A DNA stretch of 64,000 bases, taken from assembly GCA_050949225.1 (NCBI GenBank), contig JBMNFI010000001.1:124001-188000 (forward strand). The letters are read 5' to 3'. Position 1 is the stretch's first letter. Every line of letters begins with the position of its first letter. The notes beneath the pieces are model-generated. The model was not told where the DNA came from. It searched no databases and saw nothing but the letters and a program-made list of their open reading frames with translations. Position numbers and translations under genes: made by a program. Positions 42,656 through 50,011 of the stretch are shown piece by piece. The DNA comes from JBMNFI01 sp050949225. GTDB taxonomy: Bacteria > Bacillota > Dehalobacteriia > UBA4068.

Positions 42656-43906
42656 ATGAGTGAATTATTAACAATAAACATGATTCGTGAGGCTGGTGAG
42701 ACTTTAAAACCGGTGGTCAAGAAAACATCTTTAGAAAAAAATTACATTCTTTCCGAAAAGTATCAAAGTACGGTGCTTTGCAAAAGGGAGGATTTGCAGA
42801 TTGTTCGCTCTTTTAAGCTTAGGGGAGCGTATAATAAGATGGCCAGTTTGACTAAGGAGGAATTATTGCGGGGTGTTGTTTGCGCAAGTGCGGGTAACCA
42901 TGCTCAGGGTGTGGCCTATTCCTGCAAGTCTTTGCAGTCACCGGGTAAAATTTTTATGCCTGTGACCACTCCTAAACAAAAAATCTCCCAAGTGACGCGC
43001 TTTGGCAATGATAATGTTGAAGTAATTTTAACAGGGGATACATTTGATGATGCTTCCGAGGCTGCTTTTAAGTATTGTCAAAAGCATAACATGACTTTTA
43101 TACACCCTTTTAATGATCCGTTGGTGATTGCGGGACAAGCCACCGTGGCAATGGAAATTTTAGCAGATGCTCCGCAGCCGATAGACTATCTTTTCATGAC
43201 GATTGGCGGCGGTGGATTGGCTGCCGGGATGGGGACTTATTTTAAGCATTTTAGTCCTCAGACTAAAATCATTGGTGTTGAACCTCTTGGTGCGGCCTCT
43301 ATGCAGTCTGCTTTTGAGCAGGGTGCAGTAGTTTCTTTAGAAAAGATTGACAAGTTTGTCGATGGTGCTGCGGTTAAAAAGGTAGGGGATCTCACTTTTT
43401 CGGTTTGCCGAAAAATGGTTGATGAAATAGTGACCGTGCCGGAAGGGAAGGTTTGCAGCACCATTTTAGACCTTTATAATAATTGTGCAATGGTTCTGGA
43501 GCCGGCCGGAGCCTTGCCGGTGGCGGCACTTGATTTTTACCGTGAGCAGATTAAAGGCAAACAGGTGGTTTGTGTGATTTCCGGTGGCAATAATGACATC
43601 GACCGGATGCAGGAAATTAAAGAAAAATCACTTTTATATGAGGGTCTGAAACATTATTTTATTATTGAATTTCCTCAAAGACCGGGAGCCTTAAAGGAAT
43701 TTGTGAATGAAGTTTTGGGGCCCAATGACGATATTACGCGTTTTGAATACACAAAGTCTAATGACAAGGAAAAAGGGCCTACACTGGTGGGGATCGAACT
43801 GAGCTATCCGGAGGATTATGAAAGTCTTTTACAAAGGTTGAAGGAAAAAGGGTTCAAATACACGATTGTCAATCATAGCAAGCAGCTCCTAAATCTTTTT
43901 GTCTAA
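42656..43906 (+). CDS. ilvA: Threonine ammonia-lyase
   Basis: A 416-residue PLP enzyme that deaminates threonine to 2-oxobutanoate, the first step to isoleucine. The PLP Lys54 is in RSFKLRGAYNK, the phosphate-binding loop is TIGGGGLAAGMG, and the C-terminal ACT-like regulatory domain (about 335-415, FIIEFPQRPGALKEF) is of the short IlvA type found in gram-positives. The presence of the regulatory domain favours a biosynthetic, isoleucine-controlled enzyme. It has a good ribosome binding site (AAGGAGTAG). No T-box leader was recognised upstream. Confidence 0.93.
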   Translation: MSELLTINMIREAGETLKPVVKKTSLEKNYILSEKYQSTVLCKREDLQIVRSFKLRGAYNKMASLTKEELLRGVVCASAGNHAQGVAYSCKSLQSPGKIFMPVTTPKQKISQVTRFGNDNVEVILTGDTFDDASEAAFKYCQKHNMTFIHPFNDPLVIAGQATVAMEILADAPQPIDYLFMTIGGGGLAAGMGTYFKHFSPQTKIIGVEPLGAASMQSAFEQGAVVSLEKIDKFVDGAAVKKVGDLTFSVCRKMVDEIVTVPEGKVCSTILDLYNNCAMVLEPAGALPVAALDFYREQIKGKQVVCVISGGNNDIDRMQEIKEKSLLYEGLKHYFIIEFPQRPGALKEFVNEVLGPNDDITRFEYTKSNDKEKGPTLVGIELSYPEDYESLLQRLKEKGFKYTIVNHSKQLLNLFV

Positions 43907-44067
43907 TAACTAATAAATTTACCGCCGACCATCATGGCCGGCGGCTGTCTATTGGAAGATATTTTAATTTTAGTCTTGATTGCACAAATTAACGGCTACA
44001 GGCTAAATAAAAAACGGTAAAACATGGGGCTTACTTAACACTACTTTCTATAATTTTCTATAAATTA

Positions 44068-44484
44068 TTATAATTTAGCTTGTTTAGCTTTTTCCGAGAT
44101 TTCCACCAATTCCTCATGAGACAAAGTAGGCAGTTTTTTTAACTGTTCTAAAAACAGCATTAAACTTTCCTTATGTTTGATTTTCGTTTGTTCGTTAAGA
44201 TATGTAATGACGACTGCCGGAATCATGGCCACTACGATCACTCCGTAGAGGGTCAAAAGGATTGTCAGAAGGCGACCAACCCCTGTTACAGCGACATAAT
44301 CGCCATAGCCAATGGTAGTAAAGGAAATAAAGCAATACCAAAGACTTTCGCGATAGGTATGAATTGACGGTTCAAACAGTAATACCAAAAAAGACGTAAC
44401 TATATAATAGAGGAAAAAACCGCTAAGAATTTTATTCATCCCTGTTCTTTTTATGATCATCCAAAAAAACGATAGTTTTTTCAT
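44068..44484 (-). CDS. Two-helix potassium channel protein
   Basis: A 138-residue membrane protein with two membrane helices (about 19-38 and 68-92) around a pore loop with selectivity filter TIGYGD (57-62). This is the minimal KcsA-like Ion_trans_2 architecture. A short cytoplasmic tail (about 95-138) is helical and charged, with no RCK/TrkA-N regulatory domain. It is alone and convergent with ilvA. The filter makes potassium selectivity likely; gating is not predictable. Confidence 0.88.
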   Translation of the reverse strand: MKKLSFFWMIIKRTGMNKILSGFFLYYIVTSFLVLLFEPSIHTYRESLWYCFISFTTIGYGDYVAVTGVGRLLTILLTLYGVIVVAMIPAVVITYLNEQTKIKHKESLMLFLEQLKKLPTLSHEELVEISEKAKQAKL

Positions 44485-44559
44485 ATAAAAAACCTCTTCA
44501 TTGATAGGATGCTTTTATTATAGCATTTGCCTTATCTAAGAGGAAGAGGTTTTTTTTAA

Positions 44560-45129
44560 CTAATGCTCCAGGTATCTGGCAAAAAAACTGGCTGCCGTTT
44601 CGGCAATTTTGCTTTCCAAGATACCAAGATGGATCTTTTGATCTTTATTAACAATGATCACAGCACCCATAGGATCACCGTGATTGATAATGGGGGCGAT
44701 TATTTTGCCATAGAAATGATTGTTTTCTGAAAGCTGTTCGCCGTTTTCTTCATTAATAATTGTACCGGATGTCGGTTTGTCATAATTTTCACAAAAAAGT
44801 CGCCGCTCTTGCATAGATTTTTTTACTAAACGGCCGATAGGTTGCCCCAAAAAATCTTTTTTGGCTTTTCCACTAACGGCAATAATGTGATCTCGATCAG
44901 TAATCATGACTGTCTTATCAAGGTTTTCACTAATCGATTGGGCATACTCATCGGCTATTTTGCTTAATTCACCCAAGGGAGAATATTTTTTTAAAATAAT
45001 TTTTTCTTCTGCCGTGACATATATTTCAAGCGGATCGCCTTCATGAATTCTCATAGTTCTTCTAATTTCTTTTGGAATTACCACACGTCCCAGGTCATCA
45101 ATTCTTCTAACAATTCCCGTTGCTTTCAT
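44560..45129 (-). CDS. spoVT: Stage V sporulation protein T (AbrB-type regulator)
   Basis: A 189-residue SpoVT. The N-terminal AbrB/MazE-like swapped-hairpin DNA-binding domain begins MKATGIVRRIDDLGRVVIPK, and the C-terminal GAF-like domain contains DHIIAVSGKAKKDFLGQPIG. SpoVT adjusts sigma-G-dependent transcription in the forespore. The start at 45129 has TTGAGGAGGACAC just upstream; a start at 45180 would lie upstream of the likely promoter. A sigma-G-like promoter lies at 45159-45189. It is divergent from mazG, as in B. subtilis, where spoVT precedes yabM-yabN. Confidence 0.95.
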   Translation of the reverse strand: MKATGIVRRIDDLGRVVIPKEIRRTMRIHEGDPLEIYVTAEEKIILKKYSPLGELSKIADEYAQSISENLDKTVMITDRDHIIAVSGKAKKDFLGQPIGRLVKKSMQERRLFCENYDKPTSGTIINEENGEQLSENNHFYGKIIAPIINHGDPMGAVIIVNKDQKIHLGILESKIAETAASFFARYLEH

Positions 45130-45158
45130 TTGTGTCCTCCTCAATATAATCTCACTCT

Positions 45159-45189
45159 TATTATGAGAATTTATGGACATAAATATACA
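45159..45189 (-). promoter_or_regulatory. Candidate sigma-G/sigma-F promoter of spoVT
   Basis: On the minus strand TGTATA (45189-45184), an 18-nt spacer, then CATAATA (45165-45159), a good match to the forespore sigma-G pattern. Transcription would begin about 45152, leaving a short leader before the ribosome binding site. Confidence 0.55.
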
Positions 45190-45294
45190 GTAAATGACAA
45201 AAGATAGAGGACTAATTTATCCATTTGTTTAATATATGATTAAGCTCGTAATATTACTTTAAAAAAAGTCCGTCTTAGTAAAGGAGTGAGAATT

Positions 45295-46068
45295 ATGGTT
45301 GATGCTGCCGCTTGGCAAAAACTAGCTGATATTATGGCAGCTTTGCGTGCCCCTAATGGTTGTCCCTGGGATCAAGAACAGGATCATCATAGCTTAAAGC
45401 GCTATCTAGTAGAAGAAACCTATGAGGTTTTGGACGCTATTGATAGCGGAAATGATGAAAACCTTTGTGACGAATTGGGTGATCTGTTGCTACAAGTGGT
45501 TTTTCATGCTCAGATAGCAAGCGAACAAGGCCGTTTTACTTTAGATGATGTAGTAAATAGTGTTTCGCAAAAGATGATCCGCCGTCATCCGCATGTTTTT
45601 GCCGACACGGAAGCTGCTGATGCGCAGGAGGTTTTAAGCCTGTGGGAAGAGATCAAGGCACAGGAAAAAGACGATGGTGTTAAGCGTGGCTTAATGCATG
45701 TTAATCACAACTTGCCGGCTCTACTTTTAGCACAAAAAGTTCAAGATAAGGCCGCTCGAGTGGGTTTTGACTGGCAGGATATTACGGGACCGCAACAAAA
45801 ACTGAAAGAGGAATTACAAGAACTAAAAGAGGCTCAAACGACAGTTCAACAAACAGAAGAGCTGGGTGATGTTATTTTTTCAGTGGTTAATTTGGCGCGT
45901 TTTATGCAGCTTGATGCAGAATCTGCCTTGCGGCAAACAATTAAAAAATTTATAGGGCGTTTTTCATATATTGAAAAACAATTAACTCAATCTGATATTT
46001 CTTTTACTGAAGCCGAGCCGGATCAGCTGGAAATGTACTGGCAAGAGAGCAAAAAAATGGGTTTATAA
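45295..46068 (+). CDS. mazG: Nucleoside triphosphate pyrophosphohydrolase MazG
   Basis: A 257-residue MazG with two tandem all-alpha NTP pyrophosphatase domains. The first begins APNGCPWDQEQDHHSLKRYL with the EExxE-type metal site VEETYEVLDAI and DELGDLLLQVVFHAQ; the second has KLKEELQELKEAQ and EELGDVIFSVVNLARFM. It removes aberrant NTPs. The ATG at 45295 is spaced 6 nt from AAGGAGTG; a GTG at 45286 is within that site and is rejected. Unlike B. subtilis YabN, no methyltransferase domain is fused. It is followed by rqcP. Confidence 0.94.
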   Translation: MVDAAAWQKLADIMAALRAPNGCPWDQEQDHHSLKRYLVEETYEVLDAIDSGNDENLCDELGDLLLQVVFHAQIASEQGRFTLDDVVNSVSQKMIRRHPHVFADTEAADAQEVLSLWEEIKAQEKDDGVKRGLMHVNHNLPALLLAQKVQDKAARVGFDWQDITGPQQKLKEELQELKEAQTTVQQTEELGDVIFSVVNLARFMQLDAESALRQTIKKFIGRFSYIEKQLTQSDISFTEAEPDQLEMYWQESKKMGL

Positions 46069-46080
46069 AGGAGTAGTTAC

Positions 46081-46353
46081 ATGCGTTTAGATAAATTTTT
46101 AAAAGTTTCAAGAATTATTAAACGACGTCCGGTGGCTAAAGAAGTTTGCGATGCCGGACGCATCAGCCTTAATGGACGTATCGCTAAAGCCGGCAGTGAG
46201 GTGCAGGTAGGGGATATTATTAATGTCAGTTACGGCAATCGTCGTTTAGAAGCTGAGATTTTACTCTTGGCGGAAACGATGCGAGCAAGTGAGGCGGACA
46301 CTATGTACCGGGTGATTAGCGATGTGCGTGTGCAAAAAGAGCCGCTGATTTAA
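46081..46353 (+). CDS. rqcP: RqcP, S4-domain ribosome quality control factor
   Basis: A 90-residue S4-domain protein of the Hsp15/YabO type. MRLDKFLKVSRIIKRRPVAK is followed by DAGRISLNGRIAKAGSEVQVG, the RNA-binding S4 core. B. subtilis RqcP (YabO) works with RqcH to add poly-alanine to stalled nascent chains, and sits downstream of mazG/yabN as here. RqcH is also in this window (623-2350). A hairpin at 46427-46468 separates it from yabP. Confidence 0.92.
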   Translation: MRLDKFLKVSRIIKRRPVAKEVCDAGRISLNGRIAKAGSEVQVGDIINVSYGNRRLEAEILLLAETMRASEADTMYRVISDVRVQKEPLI

Positions 46354-46426
46354 TGTTATGCGGTAAAAATTGAGACGATAAAAAGTTTTGAATACATTTT
46401 GACTATATTTGACCATAAGGAAAGAT

Positions 46427-46468
46427 CTTTATGCTAAAAAGGGGCTTTTTTGGCATAAAGACTTTTTT
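46427..46468 (+). terminator. Long hairpin between rqcP and yabP, probable terminator
   Basis: CTTTATGC (46427-46434) plus TAAAAAG pairs with CTTTTTTG plus GCATAAAG (46453-46460), about 15 bp with one bulge; AC and a T6 run follow. This would let yabP onward be transcribed separately during sporulation. Confidence 0.6.
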
Positions 46469-46516
46469 AAGGCATAGTTTTAACTAAGACGAATTTTTGA
46501 AAAGCGGTGTTGAACT

Positions 46517-46780
46517 ATGTCCGAAAGTAAACAGGTTTTTACACTATATGATCGTGAAAAACTAGTTTTCTGTGGTGTTTTGAGCGTAGAAAGCTTTGAT
46601 ACGGACACTATTTTATTGGTGACTAATTTAGGGGATTTGCTTATCAGTGGGGAAAATTTACATATTAATCAGCTTGATTTGGAACAAGGGCAGGTGGGGA
46701 TTAATGGTTATATAAATTCTCTTGTATATCAAAAAAGTAAAGAAAAGTCCGCCGGTTTCTTAAAGCGTTTGCTTAAATAG
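46517..46780 (+). CDS. yabP: Sporulation protein YabP
   Basis: An 87-residue YabP-family protein (YabP/YqfC domain). DREKLVFCGVLSVESFDTDT and TNLGDLLISGENLHINQLDLE match the family. In B. subtilis yabP is sigma-E controlled and co-expressed with yabQ, required for cortex. It follows rqcP after a hairpin and precedes yabQ by 16 nt, the conserved order. Confidence 0.92.
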   Translation: MSESKQVFTLYDREKLVFCGVLSVESFDTDTILLVTNLGDLLISGENLHINQLDLEQGQVGINGYINSLVYQKSKEKSAGFLKRLLK

Positions 46781-46796
46781 GGGGGGGGCGAACCCA

Positions 46797-47342
46797 ATGC
46801 AATTTATGATTTACCAGGGATGGGTGCTTCTGGCGGCGATTTTATGCGGTGTGCTGCTCGGTTTATTTTTGGACTTTTATCGTGCTTTTTCCAGACGCTG
46901 GTATAAGCGTAAATACCTATTGCACCTTTTTGATTTCTTGTTTTGGTTGACGGCTTTTATTGCTCTTTTTTCCTTTTGGTATTTTTTGACTCCCGGTGGA
47001 ATGAGGCCGTTGTTAATAGTATTTTTACTAGTAGGTTTTGCCCTTTATCATAGCTATTTATCAGTAAATTTCGGTGATTTTTTGCATAAAAAGCCACCTC
47101 AAAACCCTTCACAGCCCTTAGCACAAATTTTACCGCCCCAAAAAGAAGCATCGATAAATACATCAGTTAAAGCCCCAAAAGAGAACAGTTGCCAAAAGGT
47201 TATTGACAAGGGATTTTACACCCTGGCGATATGGGCGGTTAAGGGGGATATGAGATTACGTCGGCAAGGTAAAAGGTTTTGGCAAAAAATGCAGCAAAAG
47301 CGAAAAACGCATGTAGAGAACGATCAACAAAAACAAGATTAG
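46797..47342 (+). CDS. yabQ: Spore cortex biosynthesis protein YabQ
   Basis: A 181-residue membrane protein. N-terminal hydrophobic segments at about residues 4-26, 44-64 and 69-88 are followed by a basic cytoplasmic tail (about 95-181). GVLLGLFLDFYRAFSRRW at the N-terminus is typical of YabQ. YabQ is needed for cortex formation in B. subtilis and localises to forespore membranes. A G-rich ribosome binding site (GGGGGGGGG) lies at 46780-46789. The next gene is divIC. Confidence 0.88.
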   Translation: MQFMIYQGWVLLAAILCGVLLGLFLDFYRAFSRRWYKRKYLLHLFDFLFWLTAFIALFSFWYFLTPGGMRPLLIVFLLVGFALYHSYLSVNFGDFLHKKPPQNPSQPLAQILPPQKEASINTSVKAPKENSCQKVIDKGFYTLAIWAVKGDMRLRRQGKRFWQKMQQKRKTHVENDQQKQD

Positions 47343-47363
47343 GTAACAAAACACTAAAAACTA

Positions 47364-47392
47364 TTGATTTATCATAAAATGCCTGATATAAT
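47364..47392 (+). promoter_or_regulatory. Sigma-A promoter of divIC
   Basis: TTGATT (47364-47369), 17-nt spacer, TATAAT (47387-47392), 37 nt before the divIC ATG. It allows vegetative expression of divIC separate from the sporulation genes yabPQ. Confidence 0.75.
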
Positions 47393-47428
47393 AAATATAA
47401 TGTCAATATTTATAAAGGAGGTCAAGGC

Positions 47429-47800
47429 ATGAGAAAAAACAATGCCAAAACCCCTGATAAAAGACAAAAGACTGCTGTTTTAAAAAAAATCCGTTGGGGA
47501 TTGATTGCCGGTATTGCTGTCGCCTGCTTTATTGCGTTTAATTTTATTGGTCAATTTATAAGATATGATAATTTAAATACGGATCTGGCTAACTATAAAA
47601 ACCAATTGGCGCAGACTGAAAATAGGTATCAAGATCTTTTAAAACAGAAAGAATTATTAAATGATGATTCATATATGGAAATTCTGGCCAGAGATATTGG
47701 CCTGATCAAAGAGGGCGAAGTTTTGGTTTCTCCTATGACAAAAAACCAAAATGTTCAGGATTTAGATGCTTCCACAGCACAGGAAGATGATATGCATTAG
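47429..47800 (+). CDS. divIC: Septum formation initiator DivIC/FtsB
   Basis: A 123-residue bitopic protein: basic N-terminal tail, one membrane helix (about 26-46), a coiled coil (about 50-80) and an outer C-terminal segment with ILARDIGLIKEGEVLVSP. This is the DivIC/FtsB layout, part of the FtsQLB-type divisome complex. It is in the standard yabP-yabQ-divIC-yabR order. Confidence 0.92.
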   Translation: MRKNNAKTPDKRQKTAVLKKIRWGLIAGIAVACFIAFNFIGQFIRYDNLNTDLANYKNQLAQTENRYQDLLKQKELLNDDSYMEILARDIGLIKEGEVLVSPMTKNQNVQDLDASTAQEDDMH

Positions 47801-47851
47801 ATTATACATATAATAAAAGTATTACTAAAGAAAGGTTAAGGATACATCTAT

Positions 47852-48274
47852 ATGGGTTTTAATGTTGGAGATATTATTGAAGGAAAGATTACCGGTATTA
47901 CGAAATTCGGGGCATTTGTGGAAATTCAAAAGGGTGTGACGGGCCTGGTTCACATTTCCGAGATCGCTAATACCTATGTTGAAAATGTTGCAGATTTTTT
48001 CAAAGAGCAGGATCTTGTTAAAGTAAAAATTATCAATATTGGGGACAACGGTAAGATTGCTCTTTCTATAAAACAAGTTGTTGAACAAAAACCGCAAGAA
48101 AGACCGGCTAAAACAAGAATGGTTAATAGGTCTAGCTTTGAGGATAGGGCAGACTCATCATCTGAAAGTAATCCTTTCGAAGATAAATTAGCTAAATTTA
48201 TGAAAGACAGTAATGAAAAACTTCTGGCTTTAAAACGTCATCAAGACGGCAGAAAAGGCCGCTATGGTCGTTGA
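47852..48274 (+). CDS. yabR: S1-domain RNA-binding protein YabR
   Basis: A 140-residue protein with one N-terminal S1 domain (VGDIIEGKITGITKFGAFVE, then GLVHISEIANTYVENVADFF and GKIALSIKQ, about residues 3-75) and a charged, disordered C-terminal tail. YabR-type proteins resemble polynucleotide phosphorylase S1 domains; the exact role is unclear (general stress or translation). It follows divIC as in B. subtilis and is followed by a strong terminator. Confidence 0.9.
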   Translation: MGFNVGDIIEGKITGITKFGAFVEIQKGVTGLVHISEIANTYVENVADFFKEQDLVKVKIINIGDNGKIALSIKQVVEQKPQERPAKTRMVNRSSFEDRADSSSESNPFEDKLAKFMKDSNEKLLALKRHQDGRKGRYGR

Positions 48275-48311
48275 TTTTCTTATTAACTGCTGTTTATATT
48301 GAAGATGTCTC

Positions 48312-48340
48312 TTAAGCATCCTTTAAGGATGCTTTTTTAT
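48312..48340 (+). terminator. Terminator after yabR
   Basis: AAGCATCC (48314-48321), loop TTTA, GGATGCTT (48327-48334), then a T-run. Confidence 0.85.
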
Positions 48341-48363
48341 TCAAAACATTGGAGGTAAAATCT

Positions 48364-49224
48364 ATGAGAGCTGCGATTGATATTGGTTCTAACTCTGTGC
48401 AGATGTTGGCAGGTGAGGTGAAAAATGGTTTTATTGTACCCTGCTATACGGCTTTAGAAACTACTCGTTTGGGGGATATGGAATCCGCCGGATTTTTATC
48501 CGCAGCAAGAGTTGAAGATACTTTAAAAGTTCTCGGAGATTTAGTGGGTTTTTTGCATAGTAAAGGAATTACTGAAATAAAAGCTGTGGCCACTAGTGCT
48601 GTGCGGGACGCCCAAAACAAAGAACGGCTGTTATCCCGTTCACCTGTAAATATTACTGTGCTGGCCGGACAAGATGAAGCATCTTTAACCTTTGCCGGGG
48701 TAAAACCTTTATTTTTGCAGGATGATTATCTGATGATGGATATTGGCGGCGGCTCCACTGAATTGATGATGCGACAAAAAGATGATCTGAAGGTTATCAG
48801 TTTGGATCTGGGAGCGGTGCGGGCACAGACTTTAGGCTGGGACAGAAGGCATATTAAAGATTTTGTTAAGCAGGCCGCTTTATTTGATGATGTTGGTAGT
48901 GAAGATTTTAAGGCCGTAGGGATCGGCGGCACCTGTACGACTGTGGCAGCACTTCTCCAGGATCTTGCTGAATATGAGCGGGAGAAGGTACATGGTTATA
49001 TTGCCAGTTATCAGGATATCGAAAATTTGTGGCAGCTTCTCAGTAAATTGCCACGCGAGAAGCGTTCGATTTTTTCTCCTTTATTATCCCATCGAGGGTT
49101 AATTATTTGTGAGGGAATGGCCATTTTATTGACTATTTTAGAGTTTTATCAATTATCTGAGATAGTTATTAGTGATGCCGGAATTTTAGACGGCATTCTT
49201 TTAAATTGGACAAAAATACCGTAA
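48364..49224 (+). CDS. Ppx/GppA family phosphatase
   Basis: A 286-residue ASKHA-fold protein with exopolyphosphatase/guanosine pentaphosphatase motifs: AAIDIGSNSVQML (phosphate 1), KAVATSAVRDAQNKERLL, DIGGGSTELMM (phosphate 2) and GIGGTCTTVAALL. It corresponds to the short one-domain-pair form common in Clostridia, without the HD domain of long GppA proteins. Whether it acts on polyphosphate or pppGpp cannot be told. The ATG at 48364 is 8 nt from GGAGG; an in-frame TTG at 48349 overlaps that site. Confidence 0.9.
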   Translation: MRAAIDIGSNSVQMLAGEVKNGFIVPCYTALETTRLGDMESAGFLSAARVEDTLKVLGDLVGFLHSKGITEIKAVATSAVRDAQNKERLLSRSPVNITVLAGQDEASLTFAGVKPLFLQDDYLMMDIGGGSTELMMRQKDDLKVISLDLGAVRAQTLGWDRRHIKDFVKQAALFDDVGSEDFKAVGIGGTCTTVAALLQDLAEYEREKVHGYIASYQDIENLWQLLSKLPREKRSIFSPLLSHRGLIICEGMAILLTILEFYQLSEIVISDAGILDGILLNWTKIP

Positions 49225-49288
49225 AGAAAAGAATATTTCGTCGGCTTTTGACGACAAAAAACCACTTAAAAGGGCAGGTAAAGCCGTT

Positions 49289-49317
49289 TTGACTAGAGAA
49301 TTAATTAGCTGGATAAA
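49289..49317 (+). promoter_or_regulatory. Possible promoter of the shikimate-kinase-like gene
   Basis: TTGACT (49289-49294), 17-nt spacer, GATAAA (49312-49317). Two mismatches in the -10, and about 60-75 nt before the start codon. Confidence 0.45.
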
Positions 49318-49377
49318 AAGGATAGGCATACTGTTTTAAACTGAAACATAAGGTGTAGAGACCGGCTAATAAAATTC

Positions 49378-49917
49378 ATGGTGGTGGAAAAGATGACTGA
49401 AGCTGAGAAAAAAAACATAATTTTAATTGGTTTTATGGGCAGTGGAAAAACAGTAGTGGGGCGTGCCATTTCGCGTCTGATTGATTATGAATTTGTGGAT
49501 ACTGATAATGAAATCGAAAAGGTTACGGGGCTTGCCATCGCGCAGATTTTTAAAAAGTATGGCAAACTGCGCTTTCACTCGGAAGAGGAACTGGCATATA
49601 AGAAGCTGCTTAACCGTGAGGGATTGGTAATTGCTACCGGTGGTAATATTAATCCGCAAGGTAATCCTTTAAAACTTTTACAAAATAAAGGTTTTTTTGT
49701 CTTATTGGAAGCGAAACCGGAGATTCTTTATCGGCGACTCAAACGTAAAAATACACGACCCATGTTTAATAAAAATACTACACAAGAAGAGTTGAAAGAG
49801 TTAGTGGCTCAACAGTATGACTATTATAAAAACCTGGCAGATTTTAAAATAGATACTTCCAAGATAAGTGTGGAAACGGCAGCTACGGCTATTGTTAAGG
49901 CTTTTAGAAACAAATAG
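49378..49917 (+). CDS. Shikimate kinase-like protein with altered substrate site
   Basis: A 179-residue P-loop kinase of the shikimate kinase family. Walker A is GFMGSGKT (18-25), the Asp pair is VDTDNEIE with Asp43 equivalent to the shikimate-binding Asp34, and the lid Arg127 is in NTRPMF. However, three conserved features are changed by alignment to E. coli AroK: the FR motif Arg is His67, the third Gly of the GGG loop is Asn90, and the Arg of the C-terminal RxPxY segment is Gln146. The fold is clear but shikimate as substrate is doubtful. No other aro gene is near. The start could be 49378 or 49393; the latter has GGTGG upstream. Confidence 0.75.
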   Translation: MVVEKMTEAEKKNIILIGFMGSGKTVVGRAISRLIDYEFVDTDNEIEKVTGLAIAQIFKKYGKLRFHSEEELAYKKLLNREGLVIATGGNINPQGNPLKLLQNKGFFVLLEAKPEILYRRLKRKNTRPMFNKNTTQEELKELVAQQYDYYKNLADFKIDTSKISVETAATAIVKAFRNK

Positions 49918-49920
49918 AAA

Positions 49921-49950
49921 TTTACAAAAGTCTCATAATTGTGATATAAT
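49921..49950 (+). promoter_or_regulatory. Promoter of rbgA abutting the upstream terminator
   Basis: TTTACA (49921-49926), 18-nt spacer, TATAAT (49945-49950). The predicted start (about 49957) falls within the left arm of the terminator hairpin at 49953-49975. Confidence 0.65.
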
Positions 49951-49952
49951 AT

Positions 49953-49979
49953 AACCACTCGTTAAAAGAGTGGTTTTGT
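49953..49979 (+). terminator. Terminator of the shikimate-kinase-like gene
   Basis: AACCACTC (49953-49960) pairs with GAGTGGTT (49968-49975), 7-nt loop, followed by TTGTGTT. The T-tract is short. Confidence 0.65.
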
Positions 49980-50011
49980 GTTATAAATTTATAAAAAATT
50001 TGGTGTAATTA

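Noticed and set aside
43921..43950. Hairpin CCGCCGACC/GGCCGGCGG after ilvA as a terminator, similar to the tRNA-Arg terminator stem
   Set aside because: The stem is good apart from one mismatch, but no T-run follows on either strand. The shared CCGCCGACCAT with 22276 is probably coincidental.
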